NCBI GenBank assembly: GCA_030668045.1
Contig: DAOUUR010000095.1
Location: forward strand, 1-7,780
Source of the DNA: a bacterium
GTDB lineage: Bacteria; Zixibacteria; MSB-5A5; GN15; FEB-12
DNA: 7,780 nt
Direction of reading: 5' to 3'
Below, piece by piece: positions 1-6,313 of this stretch. The position numbers and the translations under genes were made by a program. The notes under the pieces were generated by a model that saw only the letters and a list, made by a program, of their open reading frames with translations, ran no database searches and had not been told where the DNA came from. How positions within the stretch are numbered: the first letter of the stretch is position 1; each line of letters begins with the position of its first letter.

Positions 1-407
1 ACTACATCGGTGATCCGGTCTATGACCTGACAGGATTGACCGACCCCGAATATGCCATATTAACTCCGCTGACTGACAGCACGATCTACTACTGGAGGGT
101 GCGGGCGCATGACGGTGCCGTTTATTCCGAATACTCCCGGACTTTTGCTCTGTATTCATTGGGCTGCTGTATAGATATTCGTGGCAATGCCAACGGAGAC
201 GAAGGCGAGAATATCAATATCTCTGATGTCACGTACCTCGTTGATTATCTGTTCGGTGTACCGCTGGGCCCAGCGCCGCCATGTCCAGAAGAAGGTAACG
301 CCAACGGTGACACTGAAGAGAATATCAACATATCTGATATTACCTACCTGGTGGAGTATCTGTTTGGCGTACCGGAGCTCGGCCCGGCACCACCAGCCTG
401 CCCGTAA
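1..407 (+). CDS. Secreted protein with FN3-like and paired dockerin-like repeats (3' end only)
   Basis: The 5' end lies outside the window; the frame is open from base 3 and ends at TAA 405-407, giving about 134 visible residues. The first part, with YYWRVRAHDG and then YSEYSRTF, resembles the last strands of a fibronectin type III domain, which usually acts as a spacer or binding module. After a CC pair come two 37-residue repeats, each with an N-x-N-x-D calcium-type loop, then NISD, TYLV(D/E)YLFG and a proline-rich end (PAPP). This matches dockerin type I / EF-hand-like tails, here with extra residues between GD and NISD. Such tails close many large extracellular proteins in Zixibacteria-like genomes, from family knowledge. 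The role is probably cell-surface or secreted; the catalytic or binding part, if any, is upstream and unseen. A terminator follows the stop by 16 nt. The repeat call is firm, but the protein's overall function is unknown. Confidence 0.85.
   Translation, partial: YIGDPVYDLTGLTDPEYAILTPLTDSTIYYWRVRAHDGAVYSEYSRTFALYSLGCCIDIRGNANGDEGENINISDVTYLVDYLFGVPLGPAPPCPEEGNANGDTEENINISDITYLVEYLFGVPELGPAPPACP
183..404 (+). repeat. Two tandem 37-codon dockerin-like repeats
   Basis: Unit 1 is 183-293 and unit 2 is 294-404, exactly 111 nt each and in phase with the reading frame. Both encode GNANGD, ENINISD(V/I)TYLV(D/E)YLFGVP and then a PAPP tail. The asparagine, aspartate and serine spacing fits a calcium-binding loop followed by one amphipathic helix. 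Silent and conservative differences between the units show they are diverged copies, not a recent duplication. Confidence 0.85.
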
Positions 408-423
408 CGGACACCAAGCTGTG

Positions 424-475
424 ACCGGCCCGCACGCCTCGGCGCATCTTCGACCGCGGCGGGCCGGTTTGTTGT
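424..475 (+). terminator. Intrinsic terminator of the dockerin-tailed gene
   Basis: A perfect 10-bp inverted repeat, ACCGGCCCGC at 424-433 and GCGGGCCGGT at 459-468, is separated by a 25-nt loop and followed by TTGTTGTT (469-476). It starts 16 nt after the stop codon. The long loop is slightly unusual, but the GC-rich stem and U-rich tail fit a rho-independent terminator reading rightward. Confidence 0.75.
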
Positions 476-506
476 TAAGGGCTTGCAACCTGACACCACA
501 ATAGCA

Positions 507-545
507 GGCATGCCGGTGCCTTAAAGCAGGCTTGCCTGTCCAAAA
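507..545. repeat. Two small GGC..GCC hairpin repeats
   Basis: The first unit is GGC-AT-GCC at 507-514 and the second is CAGGC-TT-GCCTG at 527-538, followed by TCC and four A. The units are about 22 bp apart and resemble the three hairpins at 714-774 in build: a tiny GC stem, a 2-3 nt loop, then an A-rich spacer. No coding or known mobile-element signal is present. They are probably copies of a dispersed intergenic hairpin repeat. Confidence 0.4.
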
Positions 546-604
546 TCCACATCATACCACTTCTGATAACGTTACCGCCTATTATCGCAAAGGACAAATC
601 CGTC

Positions 605-670
605 ATGACCGTCAGCAAAGAACAACTCTACGCCTACCAGATCACCGCTCAAACAATCCACGGCGTCCAT
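605..670 (+). other. Doubtful short reading frame or gene remnant
   Basis: An ATG at 605 follows AAAGGA (589-594) with 10-nt spacing. The first 20 or so codons (MTVSKEQLYAYQITAQTIHG) use mostly C in the third position, as real genes often do. After that the frame loses this bias, runs through the hairpin repeats at 714-774, and continues as low-complexity Pro/Lys/His and then antisense to priA, so the full 175-codon frame is not credible. This may be the decayed 5' end of a gene or chance. I do not recognise the peptide. The rest of 408-904 shows only terminators and hairpin repeats. Confidence 0.15.
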
Positions 671-713
671 TGCACACAAAGACACCGCGGAGCGGAAAGA
701 GCCATTATTCAAG

Positions 714-774
714 GGCGGCAGTGCCGCCAAAAAGAGGCGTTGCCTCCTAAAGAGAGGCATTGCCTCCAAAAAGA
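714..774. repeat. Three tandem ~19-20 bp hairpin repeats
   Basis: The units run 717-735, 736-755 and 756-774 with the plan GGC-NNT-GCC-NCC then A-rich. Each forms a tight hairpin: GGCGGC-AGT-GCCGCC (714-728), GAGGC-GTT-GCCTC (734-746) and GAGGC-ATT-GCCTC (754-766). The bases of the loops and second arms vary while pairing is kept, so the stem structure itself may be maintained. They have the look of REP-like or slippage-derived intergenic repeats. Read leftward, the middle hairpin is followed by five T and could end priA transcription. Confidence 0.6.
729..748 (-). terminator. Possible leftward terminator downstream of priA
   Basis: On the minus strand GAGGC-AAC-GCCTC (746 down to 734), extendable by a G-U and an A-T pair, is followed directly by TTTTT (733-729). 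It lies about 160 nt past the priA stop codon. No better terminator was seen between 904 and this point. The stem is short, so the call is tentative. Confidence 0.35.
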
Positions 775-904
775 CTACCAACCCACCACTCCCAAACCCA
801 AAAAACACCAAACGAACCCATTTCCCCGCAAGCCACTGATCCATAACCGCTTACCCCTACTATCTAGCTTTTGTAGGCGGCCGGCTGTTCGGGGATGGAG
901 CGCC

Positions 905-3292
905 CTACATCATGTCATCGGGGTCGATGTCGACAGTGATCTTGACTGTCGATGGCAGTCCGAAGCGTGGTTTGGAGTAGTCCCAGGCAGTGAGCAGTTC
1001 CCCCAGCTTGAGCACCTGTCGGGTTTTGATCAGCAGACAGCGGCGGTAGTGTTCTCTCAGATAGTACATCGGGCAGGCCGCAGGTCCGAGAAATTCGGCC
1101 TGTACGTCCGATTTGCCAATGCGATCTTTTAGATTGTCTCGGAAACGGAGTGCCGTTTCTTCCAGGGTCTTTTCATCCTTTGCGGTGAGAACGAAATTGA
1201 TCAGACGAGCGAACGGGGGATACCTCAGCGCCTGTCGCGACGGTAGCTCTTCCTGGTAGAACGACTTAAAATCCTGTTTGGCGGCGTGGCCGATAACGCT
1301 ACTGTCGGGATAGAAAGTCTGGATCAGAACTTCGCCTTTTTTCCCGGCCCGACCCGATCGTCCCGCTACCTGCAGGAGACGTGCAAACGCTTTTTCCGAA
1401 GCACGGAAGTCGGGCATGTCGAGCGCCGCGTCGGCGGAGAGAACTCCCACCAGTGTGACGTCGGGAAGGTCCAGCCCCTTGGTGACCATCTGCGTCCCCA
1501 GAAGCAGGTTGTTTTTCTTCTCTCGGAAATCGGTTAGAATAGTGTGAGCGTTCTTGCGACCGGCAGTGCTATCGGAATCGAAGCGTGCAATTTCGGCTTT
1601 CTCCAACAGGATGGGAAGGTTCTCTTCGATCTTTTGAGTGCCGACACCAAGGTAGAGAAAATCCGGGCTCTGGCATTGCGGGCAAGCATCGTAGTTAATC
1701 ACAACATGGCCGCAATAGTGACAACTTAGTTTGCGCCCGGCTTTGTGATAGGTCAGCTTAACCTGGCAGTGTGGGCAGGAAGGTGTGTAGCCGCAGTTGG
1801 AGCATTTCAATACCGGTGAGTGGCCGCGTCGGTTGAGATAGAGGATAACCTGATCTCCGGCATCAAGACGTATCTCCACCTCCTTTTTCATAGGATAGCT
1901 GAGATAGTCATGGGTGCCGCGGATACGTTGATCTTTCATATCCACCACACGTACATCGGGAAGAGTAGCGCCGGCAGGTCGTTGGGTCAGTTGGATCAAG
2001 TTGTATCGACCCTGGCTTGCGGCATAGTATGACTCAAGCGAAGGTGAAGCGGACCCGAGAACAATCGGCACCGATTCTATCTTGGCCCGCATGATAGCTG
2101 AGTCACGGCCATGGAATCGTGGAGAGGGATTGTCCTGCTTGTAGGAACCATCATGTTCTTCATCGACGATGATCACCCCCAGGTTTGGTAGTGGAGCAAA
2201 AATCGCCGAACGTGGTCCAACGACGATGCGATACTTTCCCTGTTGGATACCTCGCCAGCTTTCCAGACGCTCGCGATCGGTCATGGACGAATGGAGAACG
2301 GTGACATCATCGCCAAAAAAACCTCGAAGATACGACAAGGTTGTTCCCGCAAGGGCTATCTCCGGCGTTAACACCAACGCGGTTCTGTTCTGTGATAGGA
2401 CTTTCCGGCAGAGGTGACAATAGACAAGCGTCTTGCCCGATCCGGTTACACCATGGAGCAAGGTGACAGAAAACGTGCCGTTGAGTTCCTTGCTCAGCCG
2501 ATCAATGGCCGCCTGTTGTTCACCATTGGGAGTAAGGTCGCCGACATCGGTTCGAGGAGGGATGAAATCAAGAATTGAGTCATCCCCAGATGATTGGACG
2601 ATTTCAAGTATGCCATCGGCGCACGCTTTTCGGATTCGGTAGTTGGTCCAGCCTGCCGCAATTAGTTCGGGTCGTGTTCTGATGCCATCGAAGAGCTCAG
2701 GTCGAAATTTCCCGGAGCCGAAATATTCGGCCCAGTTGCAAGTTCCAATTGCGGTGAATCCGCGAGTACGTCTTTTGTTCTCCAGCGGACTGGAGGGCCA
2801 ATGCTCTTCTATGGCGCCTTCTTTGACGAGTCGTTCAAGCAGCGCCATTTTCTGAATTCTCTGCAGGGCAACGGCTGAGAGGTTCTTTCCGGGAGCGGCC
2901 GGTTTCGAGACTGAGGGCGGTAGGTAGTCGGGGATAGTCGCGGTCCACGCAAATTGAGCGGTCTTGCCGATGCGCAAGGCGGTGGGCAATGCCGAGAGGA
3001 GGCAGTCGGCCGGGTTGGCGAAATAGTAGTCTGCCATCCAGAGGCAGAGACGGAAAAGGTTGGCGTCCAGATACGAGCGTTTGTCCAGTACCTTTTCGAT
3101 GTTCTTGATGCTGATACCCGGCGGTGGTTCGGCTGGTTCGAGGTAGAACCCAACCTTTCTGGTTCGCCCAAATGGAACGAGGAGACGCTGGCCCGGCTCT
3201 GGAGAGGGGATATTGTTGGGAAGGCGATAGGTGAAGGTTCGGCGGAGCGGTCCGGAGACAGCAATCCGAGCATACGTTTCTGGTAGAGGCAT
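905..3292 (-). CDS. priA: Primosomal protein N' (replication restart helicase PriA)
   Basis: PriA is a 3'-5' DNA helicase that recognises abandoned replication forks and starts reloading of the replicative helicase DnaB, in the cytoplasm. From ATG 3292 it is 795 residues, a little longer than the 732 of E. coli. Visible parts are an N-terminal 3'-fork-binding domain (YARIAVSGPL...FTYRLP, about 5-60); Walker A GVTGSGKT at 281-288; the DEEH box at 377-380 followed by a PSPRFHGRD element; eight zinc cysteines at 497, 500, 506, 509, 524, 527, 537 and 540; GTQMVTKGLD at 599-608; motif VI QVAGRSGRAG from about 641; and the YPPF C-terminal region. All key residues are present. The frame stays open to 3340, but that extra start lies inside the terminator of the upstream gene, so MPLPETY at 3292 is preferred. 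No Shine-Dalgarno site precedes it; TATATT lies 5 nt upstream. Confidence 0.96.
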   Translation of the reverse strand: MPLPETYARIAVSGPLRRTFTYRLPNNIPSPEPGQRLLVPFGRTRKVGFYLEPAEPPPGISIKNIEKVLDKRSYLDANLFRLCLWMADYYFANPADCLLSALPTALRIGKTAQFAWTATIPDYLPPSVSKPAAPGKNLSAVALQRIQKMALLERLVKEGAIEEHWPSSPLENKRRTRGFTAIGTCNWAEYFGSGKFRPELFDGIRTRPELIAAGWTNYRIRKACADGILEIVQSSGDDSILDFIPPRTDVGDLTPNGEQQAAIDRLSKELNGTFSVTLLHGVTGSGKTLVYCHLCRKVLSQNRTALVLTPEIALAGTTLSYLRGFFGDDVTVLHSSMTDRERLESWRGIQQGKYRIVVGPRSAIFAPLPNLGVIIVDEEHDGSYKQDNPSPRFHGRDSAIMRAKIESVPIVLGSASPSLESYYAASQGRYNLIQLTQRPAGATLPDVRVVDMKDQRIRGTHDYLSYPMKKEVEIRLDAGDQVILYLNRRGHSPVLKCSNCGYTPSCPHCQVKLTYHKAGRKLSCHYCGHVVINYDACPQCQSPDFLYLGVGTQKIEENLPILLEKAEIARFDSDSTAGRKNAHTILTDFREKKNNLLLGTQMVTKGLDLPDVTLVGVLSADAALDMPDFRASEKAFARLLQVAGRSGRAGKKGEVLIQTFYPDSSVIGHAAKQDFKSFYQEELPSRQALRYPPFARLINFVLTAKDEKTLEETALRFRDNLKDRIGKSDVQAEFLGPAACPMYYLREHYRRCLLIKTRQVLKLGELLTAWDYSKPRFGLPSTVKITVDIDPDDMM

Positions 3293-3305
3293 GGGGGAAT
3301 ATAGC

Positions 3306-3337
3306 AAAAAAAAGACGGCCGGGGAAACCGACCGTCT
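3306..3337 (-). terminator. Intrinsic terminator of the TPR gene
   Basis: Reading leftward, AGACGGTCGG (3337-3328) pairs with CCGGCCGTCT (3322-3313) through a 5-nt loop with one G-U pair. An eight-T run (3313-3306) follows, its first T closing the stem. It is about 50 nt past the TPR stop and ends only 13 nt before the priA ATG. It rules out the longer priA start at 3340 and separates the two transcripts. Confidence 0.85.
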
Positions 3338-3388
3338 CATATTTATTTCACATCAGGGGCCTGGCCCGGACTATTGCCGACTGTGAGC

Positions 3389-4756
3389 CTATTTTGAAAG
3401 CTCCTTGACTTTGGCGGCGGCGGCTTTCTGTTTTTCAGACTCTTTGGTCTCGAGATAGAGGTCCTGGAGGTTCTGCCAGATGGGAAGATTTGTCGGATCG
3501 AGCTCCACGACCTTTTCGTATGCCTCCGCTGACTTCTTGTAGTTTTTCTGATAAAGGTAGCAATCGCCAAGCGAAGTCAAAACATCGGGATTGCCTGGCT
3601 TCAATACGATCAACTTTTCAAATCCTTCAGCGGCTACTTCGTAGTGTTCCCTGAGGGCGTTGATGACCGCGTACTGTTCCAGAGCATCGGCGTTCTCCGG
3701 CTGCGCCTCAACTGCCCGTCCAAAGTAAACAATAGAGGAATCGAAATACGATTCCTTCTGGGCCAATAACTCCATTTTGGCGGCTTCATCCTCAGTCTTG
3801 ATGGCCTGCGCAGAGGCGTCACTGGCTCTCTGGTTGAAATACTGACCGATATTGACCAGAGCGTCGGCGTTGCTGGGGTCGGCTGCAACCACTTGTTTGT
3901 ATGTCTCTGCAGCTGCGTCATATTGCTGCGTGTTGTTGTAGCAGGCGGCGAGATTGCCCATGTTGACAATATCATCGGGCGTCAGTTCCACGTACTCTTT
4001 CAAGAACGGGATAGCGGCCTCATATTTGGTTAGCTTGATATGATTGTATGCAATTTGCAATAGAAGGGAGGCTCGGTCGTCGGTTCTCTCAAGACCTTTC
4101 AAGAGCCATTCGGTAGATGCAGCAACATCTTCTTTCTGCGCATGGACACTGCCAACAGCGACATATGAGCGGTAGTCGGTGTCGTCAATGACAATGCTGA
4201 GCTTCATATTAGCGATACAGGAATCAGTGTTTGCTTCGATAGATTCGTTCATAAAGGCAATTGATGCAGAATCTGTTTCGAGATCGCGCTCCTCGATGGC
4301 ATCCTTGACGACACCAAGTTGTTCGATGCCTGCGTTATAGAATTCTCGCCAGTATTTAACCTTGATTGAGTCGGCTACCTGAACGTATTTGTCACAGTTC
4401 TTTCGATATTTTTTCTTGATGTCTTTGTTGTCACAGCAAGCCTTGAGCGAATCAAAATAGGCGACCATGGTCTCCACATGGGGCGATTTGTCCTGTGGGC
4501 TGGATGATTTTTCGATCAGATCAACCTCGATTTGTGCCCTAAGATTAAGAGCTTCGGCGTGGGGACCATAATGCATGGCCAGAGAATCGAGGTAGGCAAT
4601 GGCGAGATTGTATCGTTCCACTTCGCCAGATATGATCTCAATTTTCACCGACGAGATATAGGTTCCGACCGGGAGTTTTCTGCCGTGGGAGACGCTCACC
4701 GCCACCACTGCGACAATGAGAGTCGCCAGTAGAATATACTTTGCTATGTTCTTCAC
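3389..4756 (-). CDS. Exported tetratricopeptide-repeat protein
   Basis: 455 residues from a GTG start (4756) chosen because AGGAGG lies 5 nt upstream. Residues 1-25 (short Lys-containing head, then LLATLIVAVVAVSV) form a signal peptide or N-terminal anchor, so the protein should lie in the periplasm or on a membrane. Residues about 30-190 are helical and hold cysteines 107, 108, 121 and 180. From about 195 to 440 there are roughly six TPR units, clear at 228-260, 262-294, 357-390 and 391-424, with typical A...Y and P motifs. The fourth unit carries an Ala/Glu-rich insert of about 30 residues (around 309-338) predicted to lengthen a helix. TPR arrays bind protein partners; no enzyme motif is visible and the partner is unknown. 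It sits in its own transcription unit between a good promoter and a strong terminator. The family call is firm, but the cellular role is unknown. Confidence 0.9.
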   Translation of the reverse strand: MKNIAKYILLATLIVAVVAVSVSHGRKLPVGTYISSVKIEIISGEVERYNLAIAYLDSLAMHYGPHAEALNLRAQIEVDLIEKSSSPQDKSPHVETMVAYFDSLKACCDNKDIKKKYRKNCDKYVQVADSIKVKYWREFYNAGIEQLGVVKDAIEERDLETDSASIAFMNESIEANTDSCIANMKLSIVIDDTDYRSYVAVGSVHAQKEDVAASTEWLLKGLERTDDRASLLLQIAYNHIKLTKYEAAIPFLKEYVELTPDDIVNMGNLAACYNNTQQYDAAAETYKQVVAADPSNADALVNIGQYFNQRASDASAQAIKTEDEAAKMELLAQKESYFDSSIVYFGRAVEAQPENADALEQYAVINALREHYEVAAEGFEKLIVLKPGNPDVLTSLGDCYLYQKNYKKSAEAYEKVVELDPTNLPIWQNLQDLYLETKESEKQKAAAAKVKELSK

Positions 4757-4767
4757 CGTTTCCTCCT
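4757..4767 (-). promoter_or_regulatory. Shine-Dalgarno site fixing the GTG start of the TPR gene
   Basis: The minus strand reads AGGAGG (4767-4762) and then five bases (AAACG) before GTG 4756. This is a full-strength ribosome binding site and supports GTG as the start. It also shows that this organism uses Shine-Dalgarno sites on at least some genes. Confidence 0.85.
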
Positions 4768-4800
4768 AAAAACTCTGTAGGTTCTTATCCTTATGCACTG

Positions 4801-4829
4801 AATCTAATGGACATCAAAAACCTTGTCAA
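4801..4829 (-). promoter_or_regulatory. Sigma-70-type promoter of the TPR gene
   Basis: A perfect TTGACA -35 box (4829-4824) is followed by a 17-bp spacer and TAGATT (4806-4801), a 4 of 6 match to the -10 consensus. Transcription would start near 4794, giving a leader of about 38 nt that contains the AGGAGG site. It lies in the gap downstream of the DUF4139 gene stop, so the TPR gene can be transcribed on its own. Confidence 0.65.
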
Positions 4830-4841
4830 CCAAGTTTAAGT

Positions 4842-6194
4842 CTAACGATACTCAAACCTTACACAATAAGTCAGGGTTCTGGTTTCACCCGCCGGAACCG
4901 TTATTGTGGCGGTGACCGTGTTGGCGTCCTTCTTGGAGTACTTGAAATCGGCTTCTACAACGGACCAGAAACCGTGGAGCCGCTTTTCAATATCAATTGC
5001 TATCGCTTCGTCTTTGCGGTTGCGTAGCTCAATCTCAAAAGTTCGTTCTTCGATTCGCTTGGATACCATCGACTGGTCCGTCATAGTCTCCGAACAGACA
5101 ATATCAAAAGCTGTGCCGACTTTTAGCGTAACTTCTTCATTTGCAGGTGTATGCTCGATTCGGTCCTCGCCCAGCAAGATAAGGGCACCGTCGTCATCAG
5201 CCTTGAAGAGCCGTACTCTCCCGGCCGGAAGCGGCATCCCCAGACCGTTTGATTCGGAGTTGACGTACTCAAGGACAACTTCGACATGTTTTGGGTCCTG
5301 ACTGGGGCGGTAGAGAAATTTCTTTTCGACCCCCGTGGTAGCCGGGTCAAACAGCGATATCTGCTTGATCTCCTTGTCGGCAAGGGTGGCTTTTCGGGGC
5401 AGTGTATAAAGGTGGTACTCAAAGAAAGGTTTTTCTTCAAATCCCGCTCCCATTTTCTTCTCTGCCATCATCATTTCCATGCCTCGTGGCGGTGTTGGAC
5501 GGGGCGAGGCCGCCCGATGAATATCTCCTGCTACCAGCTTTAGGGAGGCGTCGCGGTAGGTTTTGCCCGAGGTGTTGCCGATAGCAGCCCAGCCGGAGAT
5601 TTCAAGCCGATCTTCTTCGCTTGAGAGCACACCGACATATTCCGCAGTCCAGTTCATCCCGGCTGTTTGGTATGAAACGCGGCTGTCAATCGATCCGGCA
5701 AAATCGGACTGATACAGCCAAAAGAGGGTGGGACGCGTGATCAGGCCATCGGGGAGAGTCGGGAAATTGACTTCAGTGATCCCATCCATCCGCACAATCT
5801 TGATTCCACCCGATTTGTCGCGGAGGACTACAGCGCCGTCGCTCGATGAGAGCAGAGTACCTTTGTAGAGGCGGCCATCTTTGTCGACCAGTTCTATTTC
5901 TTTGTCAACATAGCGGTCGTAGATTTTTCGCGTATTGACCAGATCGAAGGCAAAATTCTGCTCAAGGATTGAGACGCGGTGACTGTTATTCTCAAGCGCA
6001 AACCGGACCGAGTTGATGTCGATCAGCGATGGGACATCAGGAAAACTGAGTCGATTGGTGCCTTTCTGGAAATCGAGCGTTCGTGTTTCGCTGACCACTC
6101 CGAGATTGCTGTTGTAAACCGTAACAGCCATCTCATCAGCCAGAAGCGATGCTGACAGCATCAGAATGAGTAATGCTAGTCCGAGTTTCTTCAT
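4842..6194 (-). CDS. Exported DUF4139-domain protein
   Basis: 450 residues from ATG 6194. Residues 1-19 (MKKLGLALLILMLSASLLA) are a clear signal peptide, probably cut before DEM. The middle and C-terminal regions match DUF4139 family proteins: FWLY then VSYQTAGMNWTAEYV (about 159-187), LEISGWAAIGNTSGKTY, LKLVAGDIHR (about 218-227), FFEYHLYTL (257-265), and the beta-rich end with EIELRNRKDE and PAGETRTLTY. The family is usually described as having mucoidy-like or unknown roles; no catalytic residues can be assigned, and the structure is expected to be mostly beta. A Met/Pro-rich stretch (PRPTPPRGMEMMMAEKK, about 231-247) looks like a disordered linker, as is common in the family. A TTG start at 6218 is possible, but GGAG 7 nt before ATG 6194 favours the shorter form. 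The gene lies 119 nt after the isoprenoid synthase with no clear terminator between, so read-through is possible. Confidence 0.88.
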   Translation of the reverse strand: MKKLGLALLILMLSASLLADEMAVTVYNSNLGVVSETRTLDFQKGTNRLSFPDVPSLIDINSVRFALENNSHRVSILEQNFAFDLVNTRKIYDRYVDKEIELVDKDGRLYKGTLLSSSDGAVVLRDKSGGIKIVRMDGITEVNFPTLPDGLITRPTLFWLYQSDFAGSIDSRVSYQTAGMNWTAEYVGVLSSEEDRLEISGWAAIGNTSGKTYRDASLKLVAGDIHRAASPRPTPPRGMEMMMAEKKMGAGFEEKPFFEYHLYTLPRKATLADKEIKQISLFDPATTGVEKKFLYRPSQDPKHVEVVLEYVNSESNGLGMPLPAGRVRLFKADDDGALILLGEDRIEHTPANEEVTLKVGTAFDIVCSETMTDQSMVSKRIEERTFEIELRNRKDEAIAIDIEKRLHGFWSVVEADFKYSKKDANTVTATITVPAGETRTLTYCVRFEYR

Positions 6195-6205
6195 TTTTAT
6201 GCTCC
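6195..6205 (-). promoter_or_regulatory. Shine-Dalgarno site fixing the DUF4139 start
   Basis: The minus strand has GGAG at 6205-6202, then seven bases (CATAAAA) to ATG 6194. The spacing is normal, and the site lies inside the longer TTG-started frame, so it argues for the ATG. TATAAG just upstream (6216-6211) could be a -10 box, but it would put the transcript start on top of this site. Confidence 0.6.
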
Positions 6206-6313
6206 GTTTCTTATACAATTATGAGTTGAGACCGCAACAGCATTCCTGTCAGCGCTCAACTCTGCATATAGTATCAAGAAAAGGGGGTAAATCTTCCCAG
6301 AAAGTAAAAAATT

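Noticed and set aside
572..844. A 90-codon minus-strand frame downstream of priA
   Set aside because: It runs through the hairpin repeats, has no recognisable motif and no ribosome binding site; it is probably a chance frame.
605..1132. A 175-codon plus-strand frame
   Set aside because: Only the first 20 or so codons look gene-like. The rest crosses hairpin repeats, is low-complexity, and ends antisense to the priA 3' end.
3293..3340. Longer priA start giving 16 more residues
   Set aside because: These codons are the terminator hairpin and T run of the upstream gene, and the family N-terminus begins at MPLPETY.
4820..4840. Weak hairpin AACTTG..CAAGGTT followed by T's as a terminator for the DUF4139 gene
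   Set aside because: The stem is short with a bulge, and the same bases form the TTGACA promoter box, which explains them better.
6195..6218. TTG start for the DUF4139 protein
   Set aside because: It would place the GGAG ribosome binding site inside the gene and put charged residues in front of a normal signal peptide.
6205..6245. Promoter TTGCGG / TATAAG before the DUF4139 gene
   Set aside because: The -35 box matches poorly, and the transcript would start on the Shine-Dalgarno site.
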